64,000 nucleotides of DNA from Aliiroseovarius sediminis (GCF_022678485.1 NZ_JALBYP010000028.1:62001-126000); one strand, 5' to 3'; positions 18,994-28,713 are shown, counted from the first letter of the stretch. The notes: a model not told the origin generated them from the letters alone. A program made the numbers and translations.

Positions 18994-20301
18994 TCAGTCG
19001 TTGCCAAAGACCCGTTTGAAGATGGTGTCCACATGCTTCGTGTGATAGCCAAGATCAAATTTTTCTTCGATCCCGTCTGCGCTCAGGGCTTTCACCACAT
19101 CTTCATCAGCCAGAAGCTCCGCTTTGAAATCGCAGCCCGTTTCCCAGACCTTCAGCGCGTTGCGTTGCACCATACGATAAGCGTCTTCGCGGCTGACGCC
19201 GGCTTGGGTCAGCGCCAGCAGCACGCGCTGCGACATGACCAGACCGGGGAACTTGTTCATGTTGGCCATCATGTTTTCAGGATAAACCAACAGCTTGTCG
19301 ACCACCCCGGTCAGACGCGCCAGTGCAAAATCAAGCGTGATCGTGGCGTCGGGGCCGATGTTGCGTTCGACCGAGCTGTGCGAAATGTCACGTTCGTGCC
19401 AAAGCGTCACGTTTTCCATTGCGGGCACCACGGTCATGCGCACCAGACGCGCCAAACCAGTAAGGTTCTCGGTCAGGACAGGGTTTTTCTTATGCGGCAT
19501 GGCAGACGAGCCTTTTTGCCCCATCGAGAAGAATTCGGCGGCCTCCAGCACCTCGGTGCGCTGCATATGGCGGATTTCGGTGGCGATATTTTCGATCGAG
19601 CTTGCCACAACACCTAGCGCAGCAAAGAAGGCCGCATGACGGTCGCGCGGAATGACTTGTGTGCTGATTGGTTCCGGTTCCAGCCCCATTTGCTTGCACA
19701 CATGTTCTTCGACTGCTGGGTCGATATTGGCAAACGTCCCGACCGCTCCTGAAATTGCACCTGTTGCGATTTCGTACCGCGCTTTTTCCAGACGGTTCAG
19801 GTTGCGATCCATCTCGGCATAGAAACGGGCAAACGTCAGGCCCATCGTCGTGGGTTCGGCGTGAATGCCATGGCTGCGGCCAATGCGGATTGTGTTCTTA
19901 TGCTCATACGCGCGCTTTTTCAGCGCAGTGAGCAGGGCTTTCATGTCTTCGATCAGAATGTCGGACGCGCGGACGAGTTGCACATTGAAACAGGTGTCCA
20001 GAACATCGGACGAGGTCATGCCTTGATGCACGAAACGGGCTTCCTCGCTGCCGACGTGTTCTGCCAAGTGCGTCAGAAAGGCGATGACGTCATGTTTGGT
20101 TTCGGCTTCGATCTCATCGATGCGAGCGACGTCGAATTCGACATCTTTGGCTTTCCAGACCGCTTCGGCGTTTTCACGCGGGATCACACCCAGATTGGCC
20201 ATTGCGTCGCAAGCGTGCGCCTCGATCTGATACCAGATTTTGAACTTGGTTTCGGGGGACCAGATGGCGACCATGTCGGGGCGGGAATAGCGAGGGATCA
20301 T
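18994..20301 (-). CDS. purB: Adenylosuccinate lyase
   Basis: Catalyses two steps of purine synthesis, cleaving SAICAR and adenylosuccinate with release of fumarate. The 435-residue protein shows the superfamily signature G-S-S-A-M-P-H-K-K-N-P near residue 265, the catalytic-region T-S-S-D-V-L-D-T near 86, and R-S-H-G-I-H-A near 138. The start M-I-P-R-Y at 20301 was preferred over 20319 because it matches the family N-terminus. The small secreted peptide gene follows. Confidence 0.97.
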   Translation of the reverse strand: MIPRYSRPDMVAIWSPETKFKIWYQIEAHACDAMANLGVIPRENAEAVWKAKDVEFDVARIDEIEAETKHDVIAFLTHLAEHVGSEEARFVHQGMTSSDVLDTCFNVQLVRASDILIEDMKALLTALKKRAYEHKNTIRIGRSHGIHAEPTTMGLTFARFYAEMDRNLNRLEKARYEIATGAISGAVGTFANIDPAVEEHVCKQMGLEPEPISTQVIPRDRHAAFFAALGVVASSIENIATEIRHMQRTEVLEAAEFFSMGQKGSSAMPHKKNPVLTENLTGLARLVRMTVVPAMENVTLWHERDISHSSVERNIGPDATITLDFALARLTGVVDKLLVYPENMMANMNKFPGLVMSQRVLLALTQAGVSREDAYRMVQRNALKVWETGCDFKAELLADEDVVKALSADGIEEKFDLGYHTKHVDTIFKRVFGND

Positions 20302-20371
20302 CGGCGGACCTTTTATCAATGAGAACAGTCGCCGCTTTCATAGACTGCCGCGATGCAGCGAACAAGAGAAA

Positions 20372-20405
20372 GGGGAAGTGGGGAAAGGGGCAAAGGGTAA
20401 AGGGG
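20372..20405 (+). other. G-run tract with quadruplex potential
   Basis: Five runs of three or four G (20372-20375, 20380-20383, 20387-20390, 20395-20397, 20402-20405) are separated by 3-4 base loops upstream of purB. They lie on the strand opposite the purB message. This matches the general G-quadruplex pattern; folding is inference. Confidence 0.5.
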
Positions 20406-20460
20406 CGTTGCCCCTCTGCGCTACGCGCATTCACCCCAGGATATTTTAGGCCAGAAGAAA
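20401..20460 (+). repeat. Dispersed hairpin/GATATTT/GCCAGAAGAAA repeat, copy 2
   Basis: AGGGGC (20401-20406) pairs with GCCCCT (20410-20415). CTGCGC, CGCGCATTCACCCCAGGATAT and TTTAGGCCAGAAGAAA follow. It is nearly identical to 4671-4734. On the minus strand it reads into the 3' end of the glyoxalase pseudogene. Confidence 0.75.
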
Positions 20461-20869
20461 ACGGGCTCAATCGTGACGTTGAGCGCCGTTTTCAGGTTGG
20501 CGCGATAATGGCCAAAGCGGATGTTGAGAACGCTGTGATGCAGTTCGCGCGTGTGGCCGTCCGGGTCGAGGAAATAAAGGGAAACGCCTTCGGAGGTGTT
20601 TCTCGTCAAAAAGGGGACGGATTGGCTGATCCGGGCGGCGAGCCTTTTCGAAATGGTCAGGCAGCAGGATAGGGTGATGTGGACATGGCCCGTGCAGGGC
20701 GTTACCTGTTCGGCGGATAGATTAACGCAAAGCCAAAGATCTCCAAGTTCAAGCTATGCCCCGTTCTGCCAACTTGCGCGCAAGTGTCCACCCAGTGCTT
20801 CGATACAGAAATGAATGGAAGTTGGAAGGTCTGACACTGCAGGATGATGGGGTTCACCCCGGTGATCGT
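20421..20869 (-). pseudogene. Broken VOC/glyoxalase gene, FosA/FosX-like
   Basis: Fragments of one glyoxalase-superfamily protein (the fold of fosfomycin-resistance and glutathione transferases) can be joined only by changing frame. I-T-G-V-N-P-I-I-L-Q lies in one frame, with ACG in place of an ATG start. A frame change follows to S-D-L-P-T-S-I-H-F-C-I-E-A-L-G-G. Next comes an in-frame TAG where the family has Tyr, just before L-E-L-G-D-L-W-L-C-V. A further slip occurs around L-P-D-H-F-E-K before N-T-S-E-G-V-S-L-Y-F-L-D-P-D-G-H. The last motif carries the family metal-site region. It starts three bases from the dnaB stop. Confidence 0.75.
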
Positions 20870-20871
20870 TA

Positions 20872-22377
20872 TCAGAACCCGCCGCCAGAGCCTTGTTGCC
20901 ATTTCTGGACGAGATTTCCGAAGCGCGTGAATTGCGCCTCGAAGGACAGTTCGACCGTGCCGATTGGGCCGTGGCGTTGTTTGCCGATGATGACTTCGGC
21001 CTTGCCGTGCAGGTTGGACATTTCGTCCTGCCAAGCGGCCATGCGGTCAAGTTCGTGATCGCCGGGTTTTTCGCGTTCTTTGTAATACTCCTCGCGGAAG
21101 ACGAACATGACCACGTCGGCGTCTTGCTCGATCGAGCCGCTTTCGCGCAGGTCGGACAATTGCGGGCGTTTGTCGTCGCGGCTTTCCACCTGACGGCTGA
21201 GCTGCGACAGGGCAATGACCGGGATGTTCAGTTCCTTGGCGATGGCTTTCATGCCCATCGAAATTTCCGCAATCTCGTTCACCCGGTTCTCGGCGGTGCC
21301 GCGGCACAGTTGCAGGTAGTCGATGATCAGCAGGTCGAGCCCATGGGTACGTTTCAACCGCCGTGCGCGGGCGGCCAATTGGCTGATCGGCAGCGCGGGC
21401 GTGTCGTCGATGAACAGCGGGCAACTTTCCAGTTCCTTGGCGGCATCGACAAAGCGGCGGAATTCGCCTTCGTCCATGTCGCCTTGACGGATCTTGTGGG
21501 ATGAGATCTCGGACGCTTCGGCCAGGATACGGCCGGCCAGTTGTTCGGCCGACATCTCGAGCGAGAAGAAGCCGACCACTCCGCCGTCGATCGCGCCTTC
21601 GCTGCCATCGGGGCGGGTGCCTTTCTTGAAAGCCTTGGCCACATTGAACGCGATGTTGGTCGCAAGCGACGTCTTCCCCATCGAAGGACGCCCGGCCAAG
21701 ATCAGAAGGTCCGACGGATGCAGCCCGCCCAGTTTGTCGTCAAGATCGGCCAGTCCCGTTGACACGCCCGCCAGCCCGCCTTCGCGTTGATAAGCGGCGT
21801 TGGCGACTTGAACTGCATCGGTTACGGCCTTGAGAAAGCTTTGAAATCCGCTGTCTGTCTGACCGGCTTCACCAAGTTTATAAAGCGCTTGTTCGGCCTC
21901 GACGATCTGTTCTTTCGGCTCGGACGAGATGTCGACCTTCTGCGCCTTGGTCGAGATGTCTTGACCCAACTGAATCAACTGACGACGGATGGCGAGGTCA
22001 TAGATCATCTGCGCATAGTCGCGCGCCGCGAAGCTTGAAATTGCAGCGCCCGCAAGGCGCGCCAGATAGGCGGGGCCGCCAAGTTCTTTCAGGCCCTCGT
22101 CATCTTCCATGAACGCTTTCAGCGTCACAGGACTGGCCAGCGCATTCTTCGAGATGCGGCTGGCGGCGATTTCCCAGATGCGGGCGTGGACGGGCTCGTA
22201 AAAATGACCCGCATTGATGATCGAGGCAACGCGGTCATAGACGTCGTTATTGGTCAGGATCGCGCCCAGAAGCTGTTGTTCGGCTTCGATGTGATGGGGC
22301 AGCGCGTCTTGCACGGCATCCCCATCCGCGGGTTTTCCCGATGTGCCACCTTGCTGAAAGCCGCTAATCTCGTTCAT
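20872..22377 (-). CDS. dnaB: Replicative DNA helicase DnaB
   Basis: Hexameric helicase that unwinds DNA at the replication fork. The 501-residue protein has the DnaB N-terminal domain (P-H-H-I-E-A-E-Q-Q-L-L-G-A-I-L from residue 27) and a RecA-like domain with Walker A G-R-P-S-M-G-K-T-S near 230. The later D-Y-L-Q-L and S-Q-L-S-R-Q-V-E motifs are present, and F-R-E-E-Y-Y lies near the end. A Gly-rich C-terminus follows. It is downstream of pyrE on the same strand with a 161-base gap. Confidence 0.97.
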   Translation of the reverse strand: MNEISGFQQGGTSGKPADGDAVQDALPHHIEAEQQLLGAILTNNDVYDRVASIINAGHFYEPVHARIWEIAASRISKNALASPVTLKAFMEDDEGLKELGGPAYLARLAGAAISSFAARDYAQMIYDLAIRRQLIQLGQDISTKAQKVDISSEPKEQIVEAEQALYKLGEAGQTDSGFQSFLKAVTDAVQVANAAYQREGGLAGVSTGLADLDDKLGGLHPSDLLILAGRPSMGKTSLATNIAFNVAKAFKKGTRPDGSEGAIDGGVVGFFSLEMSAEQLAGRILAEASEISSHKIRQGDMDEGEFRRFVDAAKELESCPLFIDDTPALPISQLAARARRLKRTHGLDLLIIDYLQLCRGTAENRVNEIAEISMGMKAIAKELNIPVIALSQLSRQVESRDDKRPQLSDLRESGSIEQDADVVMFVFREEYYKEREKPGDHELDRMAAWQDEMSNLHGKAEVIIGKQRHGPIGTVELSFEAQFTRFGNLVQKWQQGSGGGF

Positions 22378-22538
22378 CTGCTCGCCACCGCTTTGTTGGG
22401 TCCCTTTTTTGTAAACATGGTTCTACGCCGCCCGGTTGGATCACGCAAAATGTATGTTCCTGTGGGAATCCTGTGGATAACGCGACTCTACCATATATGG
22501 CGGAGTGGTGCAGCGAAACTTCCAGATGTTGCGTTTTG

Positions 22539-23219
22539 TCAGTCTTTCATCCGCGCATCTTGCCAGGCGCGGGGGGCGTTCAGGAAACGTTCGACCTCGT
22601 CCAAAGTGTCGGACGAAAACACGCCCTGGGCCTTCGCTTCGGCCAGAACGTCCCACCATGTGCACAGGTGGATCAGTTGAACGCCATGATCGCCAAGGGT
22701 TTTTTCCGTCTCGGGGAAAATGTCGTAATAGAAGATCACGGCGGTAGCGCCACAGGACGCGCCGGTTTCCCGAATCGCATCTACAAAGCTGAGCTTCGAT
22801 CCGCCGTCAGTGGTCAGATCTTCGACCAACAGCACGCGCTGTCCTTCGGTCATCGCGCCTTCGATGCGGGCATTCTTGCCGTAACCCTTCGGCTTCTTGC
22901 GCACATAGGTCATGGGCAGGGCCAGACGTTCGGCCACCATCGCGGCAAAGGGGATACCGGCGGTTTCGCCTCCGGCGATGTTGTCGAAGGCTTCGAACCC
23001 CGCTTCGCGCATGATCTCGACCGCCATGAAATCCATCAGGGTCGACCGGATGCGTGGGAAGCTGATCAGTTTGCGGCAGTCGATATAAGACGGGCTAGGC
23101 AGGCCCGAGGCCAATGTATAGGGCTCGTCCGTATTAAAGTTCACAGCGCCGATTTCCAGCAGCATCCGTGCGGTCAGACGCGCGATCTCGGCTTTGGTGG
23201 GAAAGGTCGAAGGGATCAT
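22539..23219 (-). CDS. pyrE: Orotate phosphoribosyltransferase
   Basis: Joins orotate with PRPP to give OMP in pyrimidine synthesis. The 226-residue product has the PRPP-binding loop [13 protein letters not shown] near residue 133 and the K-K-P-K-G-Y-G loop near 109. It follows pyrC by 21 bases on the same strand, so the two consecutive pathway genes (steps 3 and 5) are probably cotranscribed. Confidence 0.96.
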   Translation of the reverse strand: MIPSTFPTKAEIARLTARMLLEIGAVNFNTDEPYTLASGLPSPSYIDCRKLISFPRIRSTLMDFMAVEIMREAGFEAFDNIAGGETAGIPFAAMVAERLALPMTYVRKKPKGYGKNARIEGAMTEGQRVLLVEDLTTDGGSKLSFVDAIRETGASCGATAVIFYYDIFPETEKTLGDHGVQLIHLCTWWDVLAEAKAQGVFSSDTLDEVERFLNAPRAWQDARMKD

Positions 23220-23240
23220 ATGGCGGTGTCCTTGATGTCG

Positions 23241-24281
23241 TTAAGCCTGAACCTGCCAGTGCAGCGCGAAACCGGGGTCGAACACGGTGACGGGGCCATC
23301 GTCTGTGTCGATCTTGGCGGGATAGGTCACGGGGTCGCCTTTGGTCAGGATGATCGTATCTTCGTTCTCTGGCAGACCATAGAAGGCGGGACCGTTGAGG
23401 GAAGTGAAAGCTTCCAGCTTGTCCAGCGCGCCGTCTTGTTCGAAAACTTCAGCAAGGCAGGACAGGGTGTTGGTCGCCGAAAAACATCCCGCGCAGCCGC
23501 AGGCATTTTCCTTCAGCGGGTCGATATGCGGTGCGCTGTCGGTTCCAAGAAAAAACGTTGCATCGCCAGAGGTTGCGGCATCGCGCAAGGCAAGGCGGTG
23601 AACCTCGCGTTTGGCCACGGGCAGGCAGTAATAGTGTGGCTTGATGCCGCCCACCAGCATGTGGTTGCGGTTGATGATCAGGTGATGCGTGGTGATCGTG
23701 GCGCCCAGCGTGTCCCCTCCGGCGCGGGCGTATTCGACGCCGTCCTTGGTGGTGATATGTTCCATCACCACTTTCAGGGCCGGGTTTGCGCGGCGGATCG
23801 GGTCAAGTACGCGGTCGATGAACACCGCCTCGCGGTCGAAAATGTCGATGTCTGCGTCGGTGACCTCGCCATGCACGCACAGGGGTAAGCCAATCTCAGC
23901 CATCTTCTCAAGCACCGGGCGGACCTTGTCGAAATCCTTGACGCCCGAGGCTGAGTTGGTCGTGGCGCCCGCCGGATATAGCTTCACTGCTTTGACCAGA
24001 CCGCTTTCGGCGGCGGCGGCAAGGTCGGCGGGATCTGTATCTTCGGTCAGATACAGCGTCATCAACGGCTCGAAACGCATGTCTGCGGGCAGGGCGGCCA
24101 TGATGCGGCCGCGATAGGCGGTCGCGTCGGCGCGTGTCACCACCGGCGGCACGAGGTTCGGCATGATGATGGCGCGGGCGAAATGGCGCGCGGTTTCGGG
24201 CAGGACGGCTTGTAGCATCGCGCCATCGCGCAAGTGCAAATGCCAGTCATCGGGGCGGCGAAGGGTCAGTGTCTGTGTCAT
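23241..24281 (-). CDS. pyrC: Dihydroorotase
   Basis: Cyclises carbamoyl aspartate to dihydroorotate. The 346-residue length fits the type II (E. coli PyrC-like) enzyme. Metal ligands are visible: His14 and His16 in W-H-L-H-L-R-D, the carboxylated Lys near 102 in V-K-L-Y-P-A-G, further histidines in the H-I-T-T and T-H-H-L segments, and the catalytic Asp in L-G-T-D-S-A-P-H near 250. The start M-T-Q-T-L at 24281 was chosen over a 121-residue in-frame extension lacking homology. Confidence 0.96.
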   Translation of the reverse strand: MTQTLTLRRPDDWHLHLRDGAMLQAVLPETARHFARAIIMPNLVPPVVTRADATAYRGRIMAALPADMRFEPLMTLYLTEDTDPADLAAAAESGLVKAVKLYPAGATTNSASGVKDFDKVRPVLEKMAEIGLPLCVHGEVTDADIDIFDREAVFIDRVLDPIRRANPALKVVMEHITTKDGVEYARAGGDTLGATITTHHLIINRNHMLVGGIKPHYYCLPVAKREVHRLALRDAATSGDATFFLGTDSAPHIDPLKENACGCAGCFSATNTLSCLAEVFEQDGALDKLEAFTSLNGPAFYGLPENEDTIILTKGDPVTYPAKIDTDDGPVTVFDPGFALHWQVQA

Positions 24282-24394
24282 CGGCACAGGGCATAGCGCA
24301 GCCCTGCCGCCGGTGCTAGATGATTCGACACCCATTCCCCTGGATCTTCGGCTAGCCCGACCCGACCGCGTCGACGAGGGGTGGGGTATGGCTT

Positions 24395-25339
24395 TCAGCG
24401 ACCCGTCTTGGACAGCACCCGTCTGGCCCGTCGAAGCGCCCGTTTGAAACGTGGTGCGCGGCGGGTTGCGATGACCCAAGTGGCGAGACATTGTACCAGA
24501 TGGGGCTGTCCACGTGCCTCGGCGGTGGACAGAAGTGCGCGCAGATAGGGCATATGTTGCCGACGCAGCCTGAGCGCGCGATAGCAGTCCAGTTCGGTCA
24601 GCCCGTCGCTTCCTGCCTGATCCACCAGCGTTTGCGTCACACACATGTTGACCATCGCACGGCCTAGTTTTGCGCCGAAATGCCGGCTGATGATGCGGTG
24701 AATGTGGTCGCCCTGAAACAGCGCAGCGTGGGCTACATCTTGCGGGATTGTTGGATCAAGCAGGATAAAAACATCCTGTGCGGGCTCGACCATATCCGGC
24801 GCATAGGCATAGCGGCTGGTGAAGTCACGGTGCATTGCCGCAGGAAAACGATCCTCGAAAGGCGTTCGCGCCGGATCAAGGGTTGCCTGCGGCTGCACGG
24901 CGATCACAGTAACGTCGGGTGCGACGACGGAAAAGGCCGCCGCCGCGTAGCCACACATGCCCGCACCGTAAAACACAACCTTTTCAAATTCCTCAAAAAA
25001 CCCATCTTCTACCAGCCGGTCGAAATAGCTGTATACCGCCGGGTCGCGAAACCATGTCGGCCCGTCGGCCAGCAGGCACAGGTTGGACCAACCATTTTCT
25101 TGCACCAGCTTCCAGCCCAAAGGTTCGTGTAAAGGTGATGAGTGGCGGAGGTCGTCCATTGTCTCGAATGTGACAACAAGGGTGCGCCCTGCGTCGGTCA
25201 GCGTTGCGTAATGATCGGGGCCGAGCGGTTCGAAATACCCGCGCGCCTCGCCTGCGTCTTCCAGGTGACGCAACCAGCTAGGCGGCGATATGTCCGAATG
25301 TTTAGGGGGTGTGTCGTTTTCGGGCAGGTCGTCCTGCAT
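24395..25339 (-). CDS. Conserved protein of unknown function, alpha/beta-hydrolase-like core
   Basis: A 314-residue protein I cannot assign. Visible features are a beta-strand followed by a tight turn, [14 protein letters not shown], like a hydrolase nucleophile elbow but without serine; later D-V-F-I-L-L-D-P-T and a [14 protein letters not shown] segment; and a very basic C-terminus. Related proteins in this family of bacteria have, as I recall, been labelled PAPS reductase, but no such motif is present. The ATG at 25339 has GAGG at good spacing; an ATG at 25396 has none. A glycosyltransferase gene lies upstream on the same strand. Confidence 0.7.
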   Translation of the reverse strand: MQDDLPENDTPPKHSDISPPSWLRHLEDAGEARGYFEPLGPDHYATLTDAGRTLVVTFETMDDLRHSSPLHEPLGWKLVQENGWSNLCLLADGPTWFRDPAVYSYFDRLVEDGFFEEFEKVVFYGAGMCGYAAAAFSVVAPDVTVIAVQPQATLDPARTPFEDRFPAAMHRDFTSRYAYAPDMVEPAQDVFILLDPTIPQDVAHAALFQGDHIHRIISRHFGAKLGRAMVNMCVTQTLVDQAGSDGLTELDCYRALRLRRQHMPYLRALLSTAEARGQPHLVQCLATWVIATRRAPRFKRALRRARRVLSKTGR

Positions 25340-25470
25340 TACCCAAACCTCGGCTTTCTTTTTCGTGCAGGGCTCTTTCACTCGGCCATAAAACATGCGG
25401 AGTTTGGTGGGCTTTGCGGCAAAAACGGACAGAGTTCAACCCTTTCCGAAATACCATTTCCCGCTAGCCT

Positions 25471-26517
25471 CTAATCGGCACGATTTCGCGTAGCTTGCGC
25501 GTATTTGTATATTTTATGTGCCTGCGTAGTGAAGAGCGGGCGGGCAGGCGGTGTCATCATCAAGCGACCGAACAGCGCGCGGTTCCCTTCGTCCTGCATA
25601 AGGTCGTGAAACCTTGCGCGGCGCCAAGTGACGGCTTTGTTATGCAGCGCGGCAAGAGTAGGGTCGGCCATCAACTGCGCCAGGATCTGCGCGCGTGGGT
25701 CGCGGGTTTGCCGGATGGTCAAATCCTCGACCTCGGACCAGTTGCGGTCGCACCAGTAACCCATGTCGATGGGCCGACCCGATCGGTTGACCCGCCCTCG
25801 GTCACATTTCAACACGAAGCTTTCCATTGCGCCCAAAGGGTAATGGTTCAATTGCACCAGCCCGTAATTCGGGCGATCAAACGGCGAGAAGATGCGCCCG
25901 CGCTGAAAGCTTTTGTCCAGCGCGCGGCCATGCCCGTCGAACCAACGCGTCGCCTCGACCGTCCCGTCGACCGGCGCACGGGGGCGGTGGACGCCGAGCT
26001 TTTCATAGGCTCCCGCATTGCGATACAGCGTCTTGAACATGAAGGCCCGCCAGGGCCAGGTCATGACCTCGGGCGCGGCGCGGGTGAACTGATCGGTGAT
26101 CGGGCGGTCAAGATAGTCGACCACGCCGTTATTGCCAAACAGCCGCCAGGTCATCGTAATGGCGTCGGCATCGGGCAGCGCGGTCAGAAGCGCATCGAGC
26201 GTATGATCCCCCGTATGGATGTTAACGAATTCGTCCACGTCCAGCGTCATCAACCAATCTGCGTTTTGCACGACAGGGTGTTTGTCCGCGATCTTGAAGC
26301 CGGTCCACTGAACGCCACCCTGCCCATAAGGGCCATCATTGCGCAGGTGGGTGACGACGCCCATCCGCTGCAATCGGTCCAGCATCAGGTCCGTGCCATC
26401 GGTGCAATCGTTAGAGAAGACCAGAAAATCGGTGAACCCGACCGCCTTGTGATGGGCGATCCACTCCAACACGAAGGCCGCTTCGTTTTTGACGCATGTG
26501 ACGGCAGTGACGCGCAT
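25471..26517 (-). CDS. Glycosyltransferase family 2/92-like protein
   Basis: A 348-residue putative glycosyltransferase. The N-terminus M-R-V-T-A-V-T-C-V-K-N-E-A leads into a GT-A fold, with a D-V-D-E-F metal-binding (DxD-type) motif near residue 92 and a conserved late L-N-H-Y segment. This matches the Glyco_tranf_2_4 group. There is no membrane helix, so it is probably cytoplasmic. The sugar and acceptor are unknown. It reads toward the unassigned gene at 24395. Confidence 0.85.
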   Translation of the reverse strand: MRVTAVTCVKNEAAFVLEWIAHHKAVGFTDFLVFSNDCTDGTDLMLDRLQRMGVVTHLRNDGPYGQGGVQWTGFKIADKHPVVQNADWLMTLDVDEFVNIHTGDHTLDALLTALPDADAITMTWRLFGNNGVVDYLDRPITDQFTRAAPEVMTWPWRAFMFKTLYRNAGAYEKLGVHRPRAPVDGTVEATRWFDGHGRALDKSFQRGRIFSPFDRPNYGLVQLNHYPLGAMESFVLKCDRGRVNRSGRPIDMGYWCDRNWSEVEDLTIRQTRDPRAQILAQLMADPTLAALHNKAVTWRRARFHDLMQDEGNRALFGRLMMTPPARPLFTTQAHKIYKYAQATRNRAD

Positions 26518-26719
26518 GGCTCAGGCCGTGGTCCCGTGGTCTGGCATGTTGCGCAGACGTGGTTTATCGTTCTTGGACATGGGGTTAGCCTGCGCCCTTC
26601 GCCGCTTTGTCATATGCATCCGACTGTGACAGACACGGCAAAACCCGTCAACGCCGCCTTGGGTGTCGTGGCCATACGGAGCGTGCGCGCGACATGATAT
26701 CTTACGCGACGGAATGCTA

Positions 26720-26855
26720 TAAATACTTGCGGTGCAGGCTGTGCAGATGGCATTTAGCGCCCAACCGCGTGATGGAATCACGTGCCATCCTATTTTGTGC
26801 AGTAAGCGGTATACTCCATGATTGGGTCGTCTGACTTGTCGGGCGGCCCTTTTTT
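26720..26855 (+). ncRNA. Candidate small RNA or attenuator leader upstream of xdhC
   Basis: A gene-free stretch with strong potential structure. GATGGCA pairs with TGCCATC around an inner hairpin CGTGAT-gga-ATCACG. A strong intrinsic terminator follows at 26824-26855. No gene on this strand lies upstream for that terminator to serve. It is either an independent small RNA or a leader controlling xdhC, whose ATG is 69 bases after the T-run. The 5' end is a guess. I see nothing else between 26518 and 26720. Confidence 0.45.
26824..26855 (+). terminator. Strong intrinsic terminator upstream of xdhC
   Basis: GGGTCGTCTG (26824-26833) pairs over ten positions, counting G-U pairs, with CGGGCGGCCC (26840-26849). 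The loop is ACTTGT, followed by TTTTTT. Confidence 0.75.
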
Positions 26856-26923
26856 GTGTCTGGCCATTGGCGGTGCGCCGACATTGGCTTATTCATCCGT
26901 CCCAAACAGAGAGAGCGAAACAC

Positions 26924-27925
26924 ATGGCAAGTTCAACCTTCGGTCCCGAGACGGCGCTGGCGTGGCACAGCGCTGGCAGGCGCGTGGCGTTGGCCACGGT
27001 CGTTCAGACTTGGGGTAGTGCGCCCAATCCAATGGGCAGTCAGATGGTGATTGCGGGTGATGGCGGGATTGCAGGTTCGGTGTCGGGCGGATGTGTCGAA
27101 GGTGCCGTGGTGTCCGAGGCGATGGACGTTCTGGACACGGCCACGCCACGGCTTTTGCGCTTTGGTGTGACGGATGGCGACGCGTTCGCTGCCGGATTGG
27201 CCTGTGGCGGCACGATCCGGGTTCTGGTCGAACCTGTGATGGAGGCGCATGAAAGCAATTTGGGTCTGTCTGCCGCGATGTTGTCGGAGCTTGTTGCGCA
27301 CCGCGCCGCACGTGTGCCGGTCGCCTATCAGGTGCATCTTGGCAACTGGACAAGGCGGTTGTTGACACAAGACAGCCATCCTGAAGCTATCGCGGACGCA
27401 GCAACCGGCCTTGCAGAAGATTGGTTCATAGCACTGCATCTGCCCGCCCCGCGTCTTTTTCTTGTGGGCGCAGTTCACATTGCGCAAGTGCTGGCCCCGA
27501 TGGCGCAGGCCGCGGGGTTTGATCCTGTCGTCATCGACCCACGACCCAGCTTTGCGACGCCGGACAGGTTCCCGATGTGCAAGGTGATCTGTGATGATTC
27601 CGATGATGCTTTGGATGCGCTGGGCGTTGATGCGCGCACGGCCATCGTCACGCTTGGGCACAATCCCCGGATCGACGACCCGGCCATCGAACGGGGACTT
27701 GCTGCTGGGGCCATATACATCGGTTGCCTCGGCTCGCGCCGAACTCATGCCGCGCGGCTGGAGAGGTTGCGCGCGGCGGGTGTGCCGGACACTGAACTGG
27801 CGCGACTTCACGGCCCTGTGGGATTGGATATCGGTGCCGAGGGTCCGGCCGAGATTGCGGTCTCGATTCTGTCGGAACTGATCGCGGTGCGTCGGGGAAA
27901 GACGTTGCGTGACAGTCGCCGCTAG
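26924..27925 (+). CDS. xdhC: XdhC/CoxI family protein
   Basis: A molybdenum cofactor maturation and insertion chaperone for xanthine-dehydrogenase-type enzymes. The 333-residue protein has the XdhC N-terminal part (G-S-A-P-N-P-M-G-S near residue 28, G-S-V-S-G-G-C-V-E-G near 48) and a C-terminal Rossmann part (G-A-V-H-I-A-Q near residue 184, Y-I-G-C-L-G-S-R-R-T near 265). No xanthine dehydrogenase or Moco gene lies beside it. The ATG follows GAGAGAG. It is convergent with the TRIC-type gene. Confidence 0.9.
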   Translation: MASSTFGPETALAWHSAGRRVALATVVQTWGSAPNPMGSQMVIAGDGGIAGSVSGGCVEGAVVSEAMDVLDTATPRLLRFGVTDGDAFAAGLACGGTIRVLVEPVMEAHESNLGLSAAMLSELVAHRAARVPVAYQVHLGNWTRRLLTQDSHPEAIADAATGLAEDWFIALHLPAPRLFLVGAVHIAQVLAPMAQAAGFDPVVIDPRPSFATPDRFPMCKVICDDSDDALDALGVDARTAIVTLGHNPRIDDPAIERGLAAGAIYIGCLGSRRTHAARLERLRAAGVPDTELARLHGPVGLDIGAEGPAEIAVSILSELIAVRRGKTLRDSRR

Positions 27926-28542
27926 AACACGTCCCGCGGGGGCTTGACCTGCAAGACTATGAGGCGCGCGGTCAGGATGAAAGCAAACCCGACCCCTGCC
28001 GCCAATGCGTCGCCCAGATAGGTTAGCAGTGCCAGATACACGCCACCCCCGATCAGAGATAGCGTGGCATAAAGATCCTCTTTCAACAGGCTGGGGGTCA
28101 TGTTGCACAGAAGGTCGCGGATCATGCCACCCGCCGTCCCCGTCACACAACCAATCACGATTGCCATCACGGGTGCAATGCCTGCATCCAGTGCAACCTG
28201 CACGCCGGTCAACGTAAACAACGCAAGTCCGATCGCGTCAAACCGCATCAGGGTCTGCAACCTGCGACCGTTGCCCGACGACATGCGTGTGGCAAAGGCA
28301 AAGCTGACCAACGCCACCGGCACCGCGACGGCCAGATAGCGGGTGTCAATGATCCAGAAAACTGGCGTCAGGCCCAAGAACAGGTCGCGGAGCGTCCCTC
28401 CGCCCATTGAGGTTGCAATGGCCAGCACCGTGGCGCCGAACGGGTCCATATGCACCCGGTGGGCTTGAATACCCGCCGACGCGGCCATCACGCCGGTTGC
28501 CAACAGCGATAGGGGCAGGAACAGAAAGGACAGCGTTTCCAT
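27922..28542 (-). CDS. Trimeric intracellular cation channel (TRIC/UPF0126) family protein
   Basis: A 206-residue membrane protein made of two similar halves of three helices, as in the YadS/UPF0126 family. Each half carries the glycine-rich motif: G-G-G-T-L-R-D-L near residue 47 and G-G-M-I-R-D-L-L near 132. Bacterial relatives are cation channels by structure; their physiological role is unclear. The start at 28542 fits the family; an in-frame extension to 29205 does not. The stop overlaps that of xdhC on the other strand. Confidence 0.9.
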   Translation of the reverse strand: METLSFLFLPLSLLATGVMAASAGIQAHRVHMDPFGATVLAIATSMGGGTLRDLFLGLTPVFWIIDTRYLAVAVPVALVSFAFATRMSSGNGRRLQTLMRFDAIGLALFTLTGVQVALDAGIAPVMAIVIGCVTGTAGGMIRDLLCNMTPSLLKEDLYATLSLIGGGVYLALLTYLGDALAAGVGFAFILTARLIVLQVKPPRDVF

Positions 28543-28713
28543 GAATGCAGCTCTTGAGTGGGACGTACCAAGGGGTAAGCCCGGCGTGTGTGCGACACAT
28601 GACCGGCAAGCGCAAGTCCACGGCGGTCGCAATATCGGCGCACTTATTGACGATTTCCATTGTCTTAGCGCCTGTCTATATATCGCCCTAACAAGGCGTG
28701 AAGGAGACAGCGC

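Noticed and set aside
26521-26781. An 86-codon frame just upstream of the glycosyltransferase
   Set aside because: No ribosome binding site, Cys/Arg-rich chance composition, and it overlaps the candidate RNA on the other strand.
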